35,115 nt of DNA. Origin: Rickettsiales bacterium. GTDB taxonomy: Bacteria > Pseudomonadota > Alphaproteobacteria > Rickettsiales > SXRF01. This document shows positions 15,671-23,600 of the stretch, one piece after another (position 1 is the first letter of the stretch; every line of letters starts with the position of its first letter). The stretch is taken from the NCBI GenBank assembly GCA_005792635.1, contig SXRF01000108.1, positions 1-35,115 of the forward strand, read 5' to 3'. The translations under genes were made by a program, and so were the position numbers. Below the pieces are notes generated by a model. That model saw only the letters and a list, made by a program, of their open reading frames with translations, did no database searches and was not told the DNA's origin.

Positions 15671-16132
15671 ATGAATAGGATGCTAACAGTGGTGGCGGCA
15701 CTCCTGCTTATACAGAATATCTTTATTCATAATAAACTGGCGGTGGCCGCGGAAAATAACGAGCATAGCAATAGGCGATATGCTGATGCGAACCACAAAC
15801 CAAAATCCCAAAAAGCATTTGAGGAAGCATCATCAAAAAATTCTCGTAAAGCCGAAAAAATAATTGTTATGCTGAAGTCAATTGGTATCTCTGACCGCGA
15901 CACTATGGAGCTTGTAAATGATATTGATGCGCGAACAAATGACGGGCATTTCTTGCTGCATGAAGAAAAAATTTCTAGCGATTTTACCAATGGTTCACTT
16001 TCTTTGCGCTATGATTTACAGCCGCGCATAAAAACCAAGATGCTTGAGCTGCATTACACGCCTGATAATTCAAACACAGAATATAGCATTCGAACTAATT
16101 CGGTGATGGTGAATTATAATTTTTCATTTTAG
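15671..16132 (+). CDS. Small secreted or outer-membrane protein of unknown function
   Basis: This 153-residue protein starts with a signal peptide (MNRMLTVVAALLLIQNIFIH, continuing NKLAVAA before ENN). A basic, polar stretch (KPKSQKAFEEASSKNSRKAE) and a helical region with DRDTMELVNDIDARTNDGHF follow. The last 45 residues alternate polar and hydrophobic residues and end in NYNFSF, a terminal Phe like that of outer-membrane beta-strand proteins. The start at 15671 was chosen because it begins the signal peptide; the ribosome-binding site is weak (AAAGC). No family is recognised. A membrane-anchored barrel fragment or periplasmic protein are both possible. Confidence 0.65.
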   Translation: MNRMLTVVAALLLIQNIFIHNKLAVAAENNEHSNRRYADANHKPKSQKAFEEASSKNSRKAEKIIVMLKSIGISDRDTMELVNDIDARTNDGHFLLHEEKISSDFTNGSLSLRYDLQPRIKTKMLELHYTPDNSNTEYSIRTNSVMVNYNFSF

Positions 16133-16212
16133 GATACCTCATAAAATCATTTGCAAATGAAACGGAAATCGCTAAAGCTGTTTTCGCTTATGAATTAACT
16201 CGCGGAGGCAGT

Positions 16213-17655
16213 ATGAATTTATCCAGATTTATGGTCAAAAAATCCATAGCATCAATTCAGTCGGAGGCAAAAAGCAGTGAGCTGAAGCGGTCGCTGTCTG
16301 CTGCAAATTTGATAAGCCTTGGTATTGGTTGCATCATTGGCACTGGGATATTCGTGCTTACGGGCAGTGCCGCCGCGCAATATGCTGGGCCTGCGATTAT
16401 TATTTCGTTCTTGCTTGCTGGTTTGGCTTGCGCCTTCGCCGCCATGTGCTACGCGGAGCTGGCTTCTATGCTTCCAGTTTCTGGCAGTGCATATTCTTAC
16501 GCTTATGCTAGTCTCGGCGAGTTGTTCGCGTGGGTTATGGGTTGGCTCTTGTTGCTTGAATACGGCGTTGCTGCTTCCACTGTCGCCGTTGGTTGGTCGG
16601 GCTATGTAGTTAGTTTTCTCAAGAATTTCGGGCTGATAATTCCGCCAGAATGGACGGCGGCAACTGGGCAAATGGTGAAGCTGGAAGATGGCAGCACTGT
16701 CAAAGCCTTGTTTAACCTTCCTGCTTTCCTTGGGATTTCCGCCGCCACTGGTTTGTTGGTTTTGGGGGTGAAGGAATCGGCAACTGTGAATAATCTTATC
16801 GTGTTCACCAAATTGTTGGTTATCGTGTTGTTTATCGGCATCGGTGCGATGTATATTAACCCTGACAATTGGCATCCGTTTATTCCTGAAAATACTGGGG
16901 AATATGGGCATTTTGGGCTTAGCGGAATTATGAAAGGTGCGAGCTTCATTTTCTTTGCTTATATCGGCTTTGAGGCGGTTTCCACCGCCGCGCAGGAGGC
17001 AAAAAATCCGCAGCGCGATGTGCCTATCGGGATTATCGGCTCGCTGGCGATTTGCACACTGCTTTATATTTTGGTGTCGTTGGTGCTGACGGGTATTGTG
17101 AAATATGATACGCTTAATGTTCCTGACCCGATTGCTGTTGCGGTTGATGCGATTGGTCTTGGATGGCTGTCATTTGTGGTAAAAATTGGCGCAATTGCAG
17201 GGCTATCATCGGTTATGTTGGTGCTTATGTATGGTCAAACTAGGATTTTTTACACTATGGCGAAGGATGGCTTGTTGCCGCCAGTTTTTGCGAAGGTGCA
17301 TCCGAAATATCAAACACCATGGGTTAATACGCTTCTGGTTGGCGGAATATCTGGCTTGGTGGCGGGGATGACGGATATAAATTCGCTGGGTAATCTGGTG
17401 AATTTAGGGACGCTTCTTGCCTTCACCATTATCTGTTTTACAGTGCTTTATCTGCGCAAAAAAGAGCCGAATTTGGCGCGTCCGTTCCAAGTTCCTTATC
17501 CGAAAATCACTCCGATTTTGGGGATGCTGTTTTGCGCGGGGCTGATTTCCAGCTTATATGAAACTTTTCTTACCTTGATACCATATTTCGCGCTGGGTGC
17601 GGCGGTGTATTTTGGTTATGGGCAGTTTCATAGTAAGTTGCGTGCAAAATCTTAA
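16213..17655 (+). CDS. APC-superfamily amino-acid permease, CAT/YfnA-like
   Basis: This 480-residue protein has about twelve membrane helices. Helix 1 holds the APC substrate-binding GIGCIIGTGIFVLTGSAAAQ (unwound G-x-G motif), and helix 6 has FIFFAYIGFEAVSTAAQEAK followed by NPQRDVPIGI, the cationic amino-acid transporter signature. Between them, CYAELASMLPVSGSAYSYAY is also diagnostic. The family imports amino acids, often basic or branched, by proton coupling or exchange; the substrate is not determined. GGAGG lies at about 16204. A repeat doublet follows 40 bases after its end. Confidence 0.93.
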   Translation: MNLSRFMVKKSIASIQSEAKSSELKRSLSAANLISLGIGCIIGTGIFVLTGSAAAQYAGPAIIISFLLAGLACAFAAMCYAELASMLPVSGSAYSYAYASLGELFAWVMGWLLLLEYGVAASTVAVGWSGYVVSFLKNFGLIIPPEWTAATGQMVKLEDGSTVKALFNLPAFLGISAATGLLVLGVKESATVNNLIVFTKLLVIVLFIGIGAMYINPDNWHPFIPENTGEYGHFGLSGIMKGASFIFFAYIGFEAVSTAAQEAKNPQRDVPIGIIGSLAICTLLYILVSLVLTGIVKYDTLNVPDPIAVAVDAIGLGWLSFVVKIGAIAGLSSVMLVLMYGQTRIFYTMAKDGLLPPVFAKVHPKYQTPWVNTLLVGGISGLVAGMTDINSLGNLVNLGTLLAFTIICFTVLYLRKKEPNLARPFQVPYPKITPILGMLFCAGLISSLYETFLTLIPYFALGAAVYFGYGQFHSKLRAKS

Positions 17656-17694
17656 CTTAGTAACGAGATGTACGACTTTTTTTGTCATTTATTT

Positions 17695-17781
17695 GTCATT
17701 CCGCCGAAGGGCGGAATCCATGCCTTTCAACAAGCTAATCGCAATTTGCTTGGCATGGATACCAGCCTGCGCTGGTATGAC
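17695..17781. repeat. GTCAT palindromic doublet repeat, copy 4
   Basis: This 87-bp element begins GTCATTCCGCCG and ends GCGCTGGTATGAC. The left hairpin is TTCCGCC...GGCGGAA, the right ACCAGC...GCTGGT, and the inner arms ATCCATGCC / GGCATGGAT also pair, so the whole element can fold as one long hairpin. In one frame it encodes the widespread FRRRAESMPF...WIPACAGMT type peptide, typical of this class of repeat. Confidence 0.9.
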
Positions 17782-17957
17782 AGCACGAAAAGTAAGTGGC
17801 TTACAAAAAAGTAGTTCAGCCTTCGCAGATGAGGCATTTTGCCACTGCCAGAGCATGTTTTTTAATGCTATGGTCGCTGTATGGATTGGGAAATTGGGAA
17901 TTTTAGTAAAGATAGGCTAATAAAGTGGCGGTGTAGAACAAGGTTTTTTCTGCTGCA
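17782..17957. other. Intergenic stretch before the hydrolase promoter
   Basis: Between the permease (ends 17655) and the hydrolase (starts 18022) lie 366 bases without a convincing gene. They hold the palindromic repeat, this unassigned stretch with only short frames, and then the Fur-box promoter. I see no other structure here. Confidence 0.6.
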
Positions 17958-17987
17958 GTTGATAATCATTCGCAATTGGCATATAGA
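17958..17987 (+). promoter_or_regulatory. Promoter with overlapping Fur-box-like site upstream of the C45-like hydrolase
   Basis: The -35 TTGATA (17959-17964) and -10 TATAGA (17982-17987) have a 17-bp spacer. Across the -35 lies TGATAATCATTCGCA (17960-17974), matching 12 of 14 defined positions of the Fur 7-1-7 consensus TGATAATnATTATCA. Overlap with the -35 is the usual geometry for repression by iron-loaded Fur. The transcript would cover the hydrolase, dgkA and possibly the transporter. Confidence 0.6.
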
Positions 17988-18021
17988 TTAAGAACTGCGT
18001 AAATTGAGATTTTAAGGAAAT

Positions 18022-19071
18022 ATGATAAAAGCTACGATACCATTTATAGATCTTCGTGGTAAAACGCCGATTGATTTACTGCGGATGTATCCTGATAGCG
18101 CGAAGTCGCTTATTGTGGCGGCGCGGCGTAGCTATGGTTTGCTATCGCATCTGGCAAGCGCGATTTTACTGCCATTTGCGGATAAAAAATCTCATTCTTG
18201 GTTGGTTCGCAATAATAATCCATTCCTGCATGAAATTGAATCTTTTGACAGCATACTTGGGGTGCGCGGGGTTTATTCACTCAATTTATCCTATGAGTGG
18301 GGCTGCACTAGCGGCGCGTATCGGCATGATGATGGCGTGAGCATGATGCGGGTTCTTGATTGGCCATTTCCCAAGCTTGGCAAGCAAGTTTTGGTGGTGC
18401 TGCAAAGCGGCAAGGCTGGCGATTATTACAACATAACTTGGCCTGCGATTTCTGGGGTGTTTAATGGATTGGCGGTTGGGCGATTTGCCGCGGCACTCAA
18501 TCTTGCGCCACTACGACGGCATGGTAAAAATTTTATTTCCGATTGGTTGACCAACCGCAAAATTGCTTATGCTCAAAAGGGCTTGCCGCCCGCGCATTTG
18601 CTGCGTCAAGTGTTTGAGGTGGCGGCGGATTATAAAACCGCGAAGGAGATGCTGACCAATACGCCGCTTGCCGTTCCCGCGATTTTTACGCTAACGGGTA
18701 TAAATGAGGGCGAAGGTTGCGTTATTGAACGGCTGGAAACCACGGCAGAAGTTCGCGAGTTAAGTGCTGATCAACAGGTTGCCACCAGCAATCATTTCCA
18801 CACCAAACTCGCCGAAGGCACAACGCCGCGCCCGTTTTTTGACAGCGCAGGTCGCTATCGGCAAGCGTGCAGCCTGCAAGGGCATGAAATTACGCAGGAT
18901 AATTTTTCGTGGTTGCGTGCGCCAATTCTCAACCCATTTACACGGCTATGTATGGTGGCGGATGCACGGACGGGCAGCTTGATGGTGCAGGGTTTTGAAG
19001 GATTGCCAACGGCAACCGAGTTGTTTATTTTGCCGACTATAAATAATAATTTGCAGCATAAGATTGCATGA
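18022..19071 (+). CDS. Ntn-type amide hydrolase, acid ceramidase/NAAA/C45-like
   Basis: This 349-residue protein has the cysteine nucleophile motif YEWGCTSGAYRHDDGVSMMR followed by VLDWPF. Cys95 with Arg110 and Asp113 corresponds to the Cys-Arg-Asp constellation of acid ceramidase and N-acylethanolamine amidase (spacing one residue shorter). Further conserved-looking parts are ITWPAISGVFNGL, FTLTGINEGEGCVIER and VATSNHFH. Relatives cleave linear amide bonds of fatty-acid amides, bile salts or penicillins. Unlike most, there is no clear signal peptide, so autoproteolytic activation in the periplasm is not assured. It overlaps dgkA by ATGA, which suggests a lipid substrate, but this is inference. 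Confidence 0.75.
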   Translation: MIKATIPFIDLRGKTPIDLLRMYPDSAKSLIVAARRSYGLLSHLASAILLPFADKKSHSWLVRNNNPFLHEIESFDSILGVRGVYSLNLSYEWGCTSGAYRHDDGVSMMRVLDWPFPKLGKQVLVVLQSGKAGDYYNITWPAISGVFNGLAVGRFAAALNLAPLRRHGKNFISDWLTNRKIAYAQKGLPPAHLLRQVFEVAADYKTAKEMLTNTPLAVPAIFTLTGINEGEGCVIERLETTAEVRELSADQQVATSNHFHTKLAEGTTPRPFFDSAGRYRQACSLQGHEITQDNFSWLRAPILNPFTRLCMVADARTGSLMVQGFEGLPTATELFILPTINNNLQHKIA

Positions 19072-19415
19072 CGAAAGAACTCAGTAGAATAATAAAAGCC
19101 TTTGGCTATTCTTTTGCTGGGCTGCGGGCGGCGTGGGGTGAGGCTGCTTTTCGGACGGAAATTTTTGTTTGTGCGGTTGCCGTTCCACTGGTTTTTTTTC
19201 TGACCGATACCAAAATCGAACGCGCCATTATGATTGCCAGTGTGCTGTTGGTTTTGATTGTGGAGTTGCTGAATACTGGGATTGAGGACGCTATCAACCG
19301 CGTTTCGCGAGAGTTTCACCCGATTGCAAAACGGGCAAAAGATGTGGCGAGCGCGGCGGTTTTGCTGGCGATTGTCAATGCTATAGTTGTTTGGTCGTTA
19401 ATACTATGGAGTTAG
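19068..19415 (+). CDS. dgkA: Diacylglycerol kinase, DgkA family
   Basis: This 115-residue integral membrane kinase phosphorylates diacylglycerol to phosphatidate. It has three membrane helices and the family signature ELLNTGIEDAINRVSREFHP followed by IAKRAKDVASAAVLLAIVNA (E. coli: EILNSAIE...HELSGRAKDMGSAAVL). The catalytic Glu and metal-binding Glu of the first helix-loop (EAAFRTE) are visible. The start overlaps the hydrolase stop by ATGA, and a 145-bp imperfect palindrome begins at the stop codon. Confidence 0.95.
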   Translation: MTKELSRIIKAFGYSFAGLRAAWGEAAFRTEIFVCAVAVPLVFFLTDTKIERAIMIASVLLVLIVELLNTGIEDAINRVSREFHPIAKRAKDVASAAVLLAIVNAIVVWSLILWS

Positions 19416-19558
19416 AGGCTGTTCATACTCTCTACTCCAGCTTGCTGCAAACGGCGTTTTCTGCGCTTCCTCTGCTCATGTATAAAACATACACTGCGCT
19501 GCGGTTCTCGAAAATCGTCGTTTTCGCTTGCGCTGGAGCGAGATTATGAACAGCCTCT
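19414..19558. repeat. 145-bp imperfect palindrome between dgkA and the transporter gene
   Basis: AGAGGCTGTTCATA (19414-19427) and TATGAACAGCCTCT (19545-19558) are perfect 14-bp terminal inverted repeats. Partial pairing continues inward (ACTCCAGC with GCTGGAGC, GTTTTC with GAAAAT-type arms) to a centre at GTATAAAACATAC (near 19480). The dgkA stop codon TAG lies at the left end. At the right end the palindrome carries GGAG and the ATG of the next gene plus its first four codons. No second copy is seen in this window. Confidence 0.85.
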
Positions 19559-20862
19559 TAGAAACTCTGCATCTGGAGAATCTGAAATATAGCCTGTTTG
19601 GCAGTCGCCGTTTTTTGCCGATGTTTCTTGCGACTTTTCTGGGGACGCTGAATGATAATATAATTCGCTCTGGCTTGGTGGTGATGATTGCCTACGCCGC
19701 GCAGCATGAGATTTCGCTATTTGCCGATCCTGAAATTCTGGTGACTATCTGCTCGGCTTTGTTGGTGTTGCCGATGGTGTTATTCTCCTCGGTGGCGGGG
19801 CAACTGGCTGATAAATGTGATAAATCGCGGCTGGTGCGCCTGACCAAACTCGCGGAAATATTTATCATGCTCGGCGTGGCGTATGGTTTTTACAGTCAGA
19901 ATATAATATTGCTGATGGGGTTATTATTCGCCAGCGGCACACACTCCACCTTTTATGTGCCAATAAAATTCAGCATCCTGCCGCAGCATTTGCGGGCAGG
20001 GGAGCTAGTGGCGGGCAATGGTTTTATCGCTAGCGGCAGCTATCTTGCAATACTTGCGGGCATGATTGCGGGCGGATTGCTGGTGGAAGAGCCGAATAAT
20101 TTAATCGGCATAGTGGCAGTGGCAATCGCGCTGTGCGGCTTGGTTGCCAGCCTATTTATTCCGCCCGCACCATCCGCGCACCCGCAAACCATTGTCAGCT
20201 TTAATTTATGGCGGGGCAGCCGCGAAATCATCGCCCATGCCATGCGCGATAAAATCCTCACCCGAACTATTTTGTCGCTGTCATGGTTTATTGTTATTGG
20301 CTCAATTTATATCGCGCAATTTGCCAATTATGCCCGCGGCGTGGTGCATGCTGATAATGAGGTTTATATTGTGTTTCTGACGATTTTTTCGCTTGGCGTG
20401 GCGGTTGGGTCAATGCTGTGCGACGCTCTGCTGAAAGGCGAAATTTCCACGCGCTACACCACAGCTTCGGCAGTTGGTATGGCGTTTTTTACCATGCTCA
20501 TGGTGGTGTCCACGCCGCCACCGCTGCATGATGGGTTGATGACAGTGCGCGAGTTCTTCGGTGTTCCGCATAATTTCTTGGTAGTGTTTTCTATGCTGAT
20601 GGTGGCGGTTTGCGGCGGTTTATACATGGTGCCTTTATATGCGGTTTTGCAGTCGCGCTCTGGCGCACAGCACCGCTCACAAATCATCGCCGCCAGCAAT
20701 TTAAGCGATTCCATCTGCATGACCATAGCTGCTATTATCTCCGCCGCGTTGCTGTATTGCGGGCTGGGAGTGCAGGATTTATTCGCTATTGTCGCGGCTA
20801 TAACCCTCGCCGTTGCGCTTTATGTACGAAAAATTTCCAATCTAGAAACAAGAAAAATATGA
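19546..20862 (+). CDS. MFS transporter, LplT-like lysophospholipid transporter
   Basis: This 438-residue protein has about twelve membrane helices. FLPMFLATFLGTLNDNIIRS at the start is the LplT/MFS motif (F..QFLGAFNDN..K), and AGQLADKCDKSRLVRLTKLA is the MFS loop 2-3 motif. TFYVPIKFSILPQHLRAGEL is a strong LplT feature (Y.P.KY.ILP..L...ELV.GN), with NGFIASGSYLAIL after it. LplT flips lysophospholipids across the inner membrane for re-acylation, which suits the neighbouring dgkA. The ATG at 19546 has GGAG 7 bases upstream; both come from the palindromic repeat. Confidence 0.85.
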   Translation: MNSLLETLHLENLKYSLFGSRRFLPMFLATFLGTLNDNIIRSGLVVMIAYAAQHEISLFADPEILVTICSALLVLPMVLFSSVAGQLADKCDKSRLVRLTKLAEIFIMLGVAYGFYSQNIILLMGLLFASGTHSTFYVPIKFSILPQHLRAGELVAGNGFIASGSYLAILAGMIAGGLLVEEPNNLIGIVAVAIALCGLVASLFIPPAPSAHPQTIVSFNLWRGSREIIAHAMRDKILTRTILSLSWFIVIGSIYIAQFANYARGVVHADNEVYIVFLTIFSLGVAVGSMLCDALLKGEISTRYTTASAVGMAFFTMLMVVSTPPPLHDGLMTVREFFGVPHNFLVVFSMLMVAVCGGLYMVPLYAVLQSRSGAQHRSQIIAASNLSDSICMTIAAIISAALLYCGLGVQDLFAIVAAITLAVALYVRKISNLETRKI

Positions 20863-21041
20863 TAAATAAACATATTGTTAAGAGGGGGATTGACATTTTG
20901 GGTTCGCTAGCTGGGCTTGTAATCTTAAGTCCTGTTTTGTTGTTGGTGGCTATTATTGTGCGGCTTACTATGGGTAGTCCAATAATTTTTACGCAAATTC
21001 GCGCTGGGATTAACCAAAAGCCATTCAAAATCATGGCATAA
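20859..21041 (+). pseudogene. Truncated sugar-phosphate transferase (WcaJ/PglC type), N-terminal 60 residues
   Basis: The frame starts at ATG 20859 (overlapping the transporter stop by ATGA) and reads KRGIDILGSLAGLVILSPVL, then IVRLTMGSPIIFTQIRAG and INQKPFKIMA before a stop. This is the membrane anchor and start of a bacterial sugar transferase, which normally continues KPF(K/R)IYKFRSM and the catalytic DE motif. Only the first third is present, so it cannot be active. The break lies after about 21032, where the sequence joins a foreign membrane-protein fragment read in the opposite direction. Confidence 0.85.
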
Positions 21042-21356
21042 AGGACAAAAATAGGTGCTATTTTTAGGAAATTGATAGCAGGAAGTTGTTTTGAGCGTGC
21101 CAATACCTGTCTTCATAATTCGCATTCCACCATCTATAAACAAGGTGGCAATGGCAAAATAAGTGGCGGGAACTGCGACACCAGAGAAAAAATTGACGAT
21201 TACAGAAATAAAGCCGATGGAAAAAAGCCCAAATGTTAGATAGAAATAGTCTGGGTACTCCATGTTTTTGCCATGGTGTGCAATCAGCAACGCGCCAGAA
21301 CCAATTGCATATAAAACGCACAAAAAAACAGGAAATAATAAAAAATCTAGCAGCAT
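20925..21356 (-). pseudogene. Truncated polytopic membrane protein, N-terminal fragment
   Basis: Starting at ATG 21354-21356, the first ~80 residues are a plausible membrane-protein N-terminus (LLDFLLFPVFLCVLYAIGSG, YPDYFYLTFGLFSIGFISVI, PATYFAIATLFI), resembling the start of the large LIC_10190-type surface-polysaccharide membrane proteins. Beyond about residue 85 the frame becomes non-natural (CYQFPKNSTYFCPLCHDFEW) and then runs antisense into the truncated sugar transferase (20925-21041). The true fragment is about 21050-21356. It directly follows the GT2 gene with no gap, so it was probably the second gene of that operon before truncation. Confidence 0.6.
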
Positions 21357-22091
21357 TTAGCCGAGTTTCCTGTGCCAAGTATTATATTTAAGTATAACCC
21401 AAAAGGCGCGGAATGCGTCTTTCCAGCCGATTTTTTTGCCTTCCGCGTATGTTCTGCCATGATAGCTAACCGCGCTTTCATAGATGCGTAGATTATCGCG
21501 CTTGGCAAGCCTAGCCGCTTTTGAAACCAGCTCTGGCTCAACGCCAAAGCGATTTTCCTCAATGGTTATTTGTTTAATAACTTCGCGCCTGAACATTTTA
21601 TGGCAGCACTCAATATCAGTTAGGTTCAAATCGCTAAAAATATTGCAGGCGAGAGTTATTACTTTATTCGCGACCGAATGCCAAAAATAAAGCACACGAT
21701 GCTCTTTACTATTCAAAAAGCGAGTACCAAAAACCACCTCAGCACGCCCAGCGTTTATAATTTTATACATAGGCAGTAAATCCTGCGGGTCATATTCCAA
21801 ATCCGCATCATGAACGCAGATAATATCACCTTTTGCCTCGGCAAACCCTGTGCGTAGAGCAGCACCTTTGCCTTGATTTCTTTCGTGAGCAAAATAGCGA
21901 ATTTGCGGGTGTCTTTTCGCTAATTCCTGCGCTATCTCGCCGCTTCTATCTTTTGAGCAATCGTTAACAATGACGATTTCCAGATTTTTTACATCATTTT
22001 CCAGCAATAAAACTGCCGCTATAGATTTTTCTAGCAATTTTTCTTCATTGTAACATGGTACTACTATTGATAGTTGGGGGATTATAGACAT
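21357..22091 (-). CDS. Family 2 glycosyltransferase, DPM1-like
   Basis: This 244-residue protein has a GT-A fold with VVPCYNEEKLLEKSIAAVLL at the start, IVIVNDCSKDRSGEIAQELA, NQGKGAALRTGFAEAKGDII and the metal-binding HDADLEYDP (Asp95-Asp97). CCHKMFRREVIK and RFGVEPELVSKAARL are polyprenyl-phosphate mannosyl/glucosyltransferase patterns. No C-terminal membrane domain is present, like the DPM1 soluble type. It probably transfers a sugar to undecaprenyl phosphate for a surface glycan. It is divergent from manC by 90 bases. Confidence 0.9.
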   Translation of the reverse strand: MSIIPQLSIVVPCYNEEKLLEKSIAAVLLLENDVKNLEIVIVNDCSKDRSGEIAQELAKRHPQIRYFAHERNQGKGAALRTGFAEAKGDIICVHDADLEYDPQDLLPMYKIINAGRAEVVFGTRFLNSKEHRVLYFWHSVANKVITLACNIFSDLNLTDIECCHKMFRREVIKQITIEENRFGVEPELVSKAARLAKRDNLRIYESAVSYHGRTYAEGKKIGWKDAFRAFWVILKYNTWHRKLG

Positions 22092-22181
22092 AAGAACACC
22101 TTTTTAATTTCCTTGCAAATTGGCAAGTACATTGTTACAAAATTTTTCTTGTTTCAATAACTAAATATAACAAAAAATCAA

Positions 22182-23600
22182 ATGGCTTCTATTATTCAGC
22201 CGATAATTCTATGTGGTGGAAGTGGAACTCGTTTATGGCCACTTTCTCGTGCTGAGTTTCCTAAACAATTTTTAAGTCTATTTGGGAAGGAAAGCCTTTT
22301 CCAGCTTGCCGCGCAGAGATTGACTAATTTTGCGGACGAAAAAGTTGCAGAGCCTTTGATTGTAAGCAATGAAGAGCATAGGTTTCTAATTTTGCAGCAG
22401 TTGAAGGAAATTTCGCTCGAGCCAAAATATATTTTATTAGAACCAGTTGGGCGCAATACTGCGCCAGCACTTGCACTTGCGGCTTTTTCTGCACAAGAAG
22501 GCGGGGGCGACCCTATATTGGTAGTAAGTCCAGCTGACCAGATGGTGCTGGATAATGCTGCATTCTCCAAGGCTATTTTGCAAGCGGTAAAGCTTGCGCA
22601 AACGGGAGCTGTTGCACTGCTTGGAATATTGCCAGATCGCCCTGAAACTGGTTATGGGTATATAAAAAGGTCTGATGATGGAACGGTTGAAAAATTTGTA
22701 GAAAAACCAAATTTAGAAACTGCTTTTTCTTATATAAAAGAAGGTGGTTATTATTGGAATAGTGGTATTTTTGTGCTTAAGGCTTCGGTTTGGCAGGCGG
22801 CACTGCAAAAATATCGTCCAGATATTGCGGATGCTGTAAAATCCGCTTGGGAAATTCGCCAAAAAGATGAGAAATTTACTCGCCCAGATAGTGAGCTATT
22901 CACGCAAACGCCGTCAGAATCAATTGATTACGCCGTAATAGAAAAATCTGTTCAGGATTTCGATGTTAGGGTTGTGCCGCTAGTTGCAGGTTGGAGTGAC
23001 CTTGGGTCTTGGGATTCCGCGTGGCAAAGCGCGGAAAAAGACATAAATGGCAACTCTATTATTGGCGATGCTCTTATAAAAGATAGTAACGGAATTTTTG
23101 TTCATGCTACTAGCAGATTGGTTAGTGTTGTCGGGGTTTCTAATGTTGTTGTAGTTGAAACTCCAGATGCTGTTTTGGTGATTGATAAAGCCCGCAGCCA
23201 AGAAGTTAAACAAATCGTCGCCGAGCTTGGAAAAACAAAGCGTAGCGAGCATATGCAGCACCGAAAAGTTCATCGCCCATGGGGGTGGTATGACAGCATA
23301 GAAGAAGGCGAGGGGTTTAAGGTAAAGCGAATCATGGTGCGCCCGCATGCTAGCCTGTCGCTGCAAAAACATAGCAAGAGAGCCGAGCATTGGGTGGTTG
23401 TTTCTGGTACGGCGGAAGTTGTTTGCGGTGAGAAAAAAATCATTTTGCACGAAAACCAAAGTACATATATACCTCTTGGAGAAATTCACCGCCTTACCAA
23501 TCCTAGTGATAAACCTCTGGAAATTATAGAGGTACAATCAGGTAGTTATTTGGGCGAGGATGATATAGTACGCCTAGGTTCTGTTGATAAATTTATTTAA
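22182..23600 (+). CDS. manC: Mannose-1-phosphate guanylyltransferase / mannose-6-phosphate isomerase
   Basis: This 472-residue bifunctional enzyme makes GDP-mannose. The N-terminal nucleotidyltransferase has LCGGSGTRLWPLSRAEFPKQ (about 10-29), VSPADQMV, FVEKPNLETA and YYWNSGIFVLKA. The C-terminal type II phosphomannose isomerase cupin has HRPWGWYDSIEEGEGFKVKR and QKHSKRAEHWVVVSGTAEV, then PLGEIHRLTNPSDKPLEIIE. Length fits the family (about 470-480). There is no strong ribosome-binding site before the ATG. The final 8 bases overlap the end of an IS5-like transposase remnant on the opposite strand. GDP-mannose would feed the adjacent glycan genes. Confidence 0.96.
   Translation: MASIIQPIILCGGSGTRLWPLSRAEFPKQFLSLFGKESLFQLAAQRLTNFADEKVAEPLIVSNEEHRFLILQQLKEISLEPKYILLEPVGRNTAPALALAAFSAQEGGGDPILVVSPADQMVLDNAAFSKAILQAVKLAQTGAVALLGILPDRPETGYGYIKRSDDGTVEKFVEKPNLETAFSYIKEGGYYWNSGIFVLKASVWQAALQKYRPDIADAVKSAWEIRQKDEKFTRPDSELFTQTPSESIDYAVIEKSVQDFDVRVVPLVAGWSDLGSWDSAWQSAEKDINGNSIIGDALIKDSNGIFVHATSRLVSVVGVSNVVVVETPDAVLVIDKARSQEVKQIVAELGKTKRSEHMQHRKVHRPWGWYDSIEEGEGFKVKRIMVRPHASLSLQKHSKRAEHWVVVSGTAEVVCGEKKIILHENQSTYIPLGEIHRLTNPSDKPLEIIEVQSGSYLGEDDIVRLGSVDKFI

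Noticed and set aside
17597-17920. 107-codon plus-strand open frame containing FRRRAESMPF and WIPACAGMT
   Set aside because: It starts inside the permease and is the translation of a palindromic repeat, a known source of false proteins; no ribosome-binding site is present.
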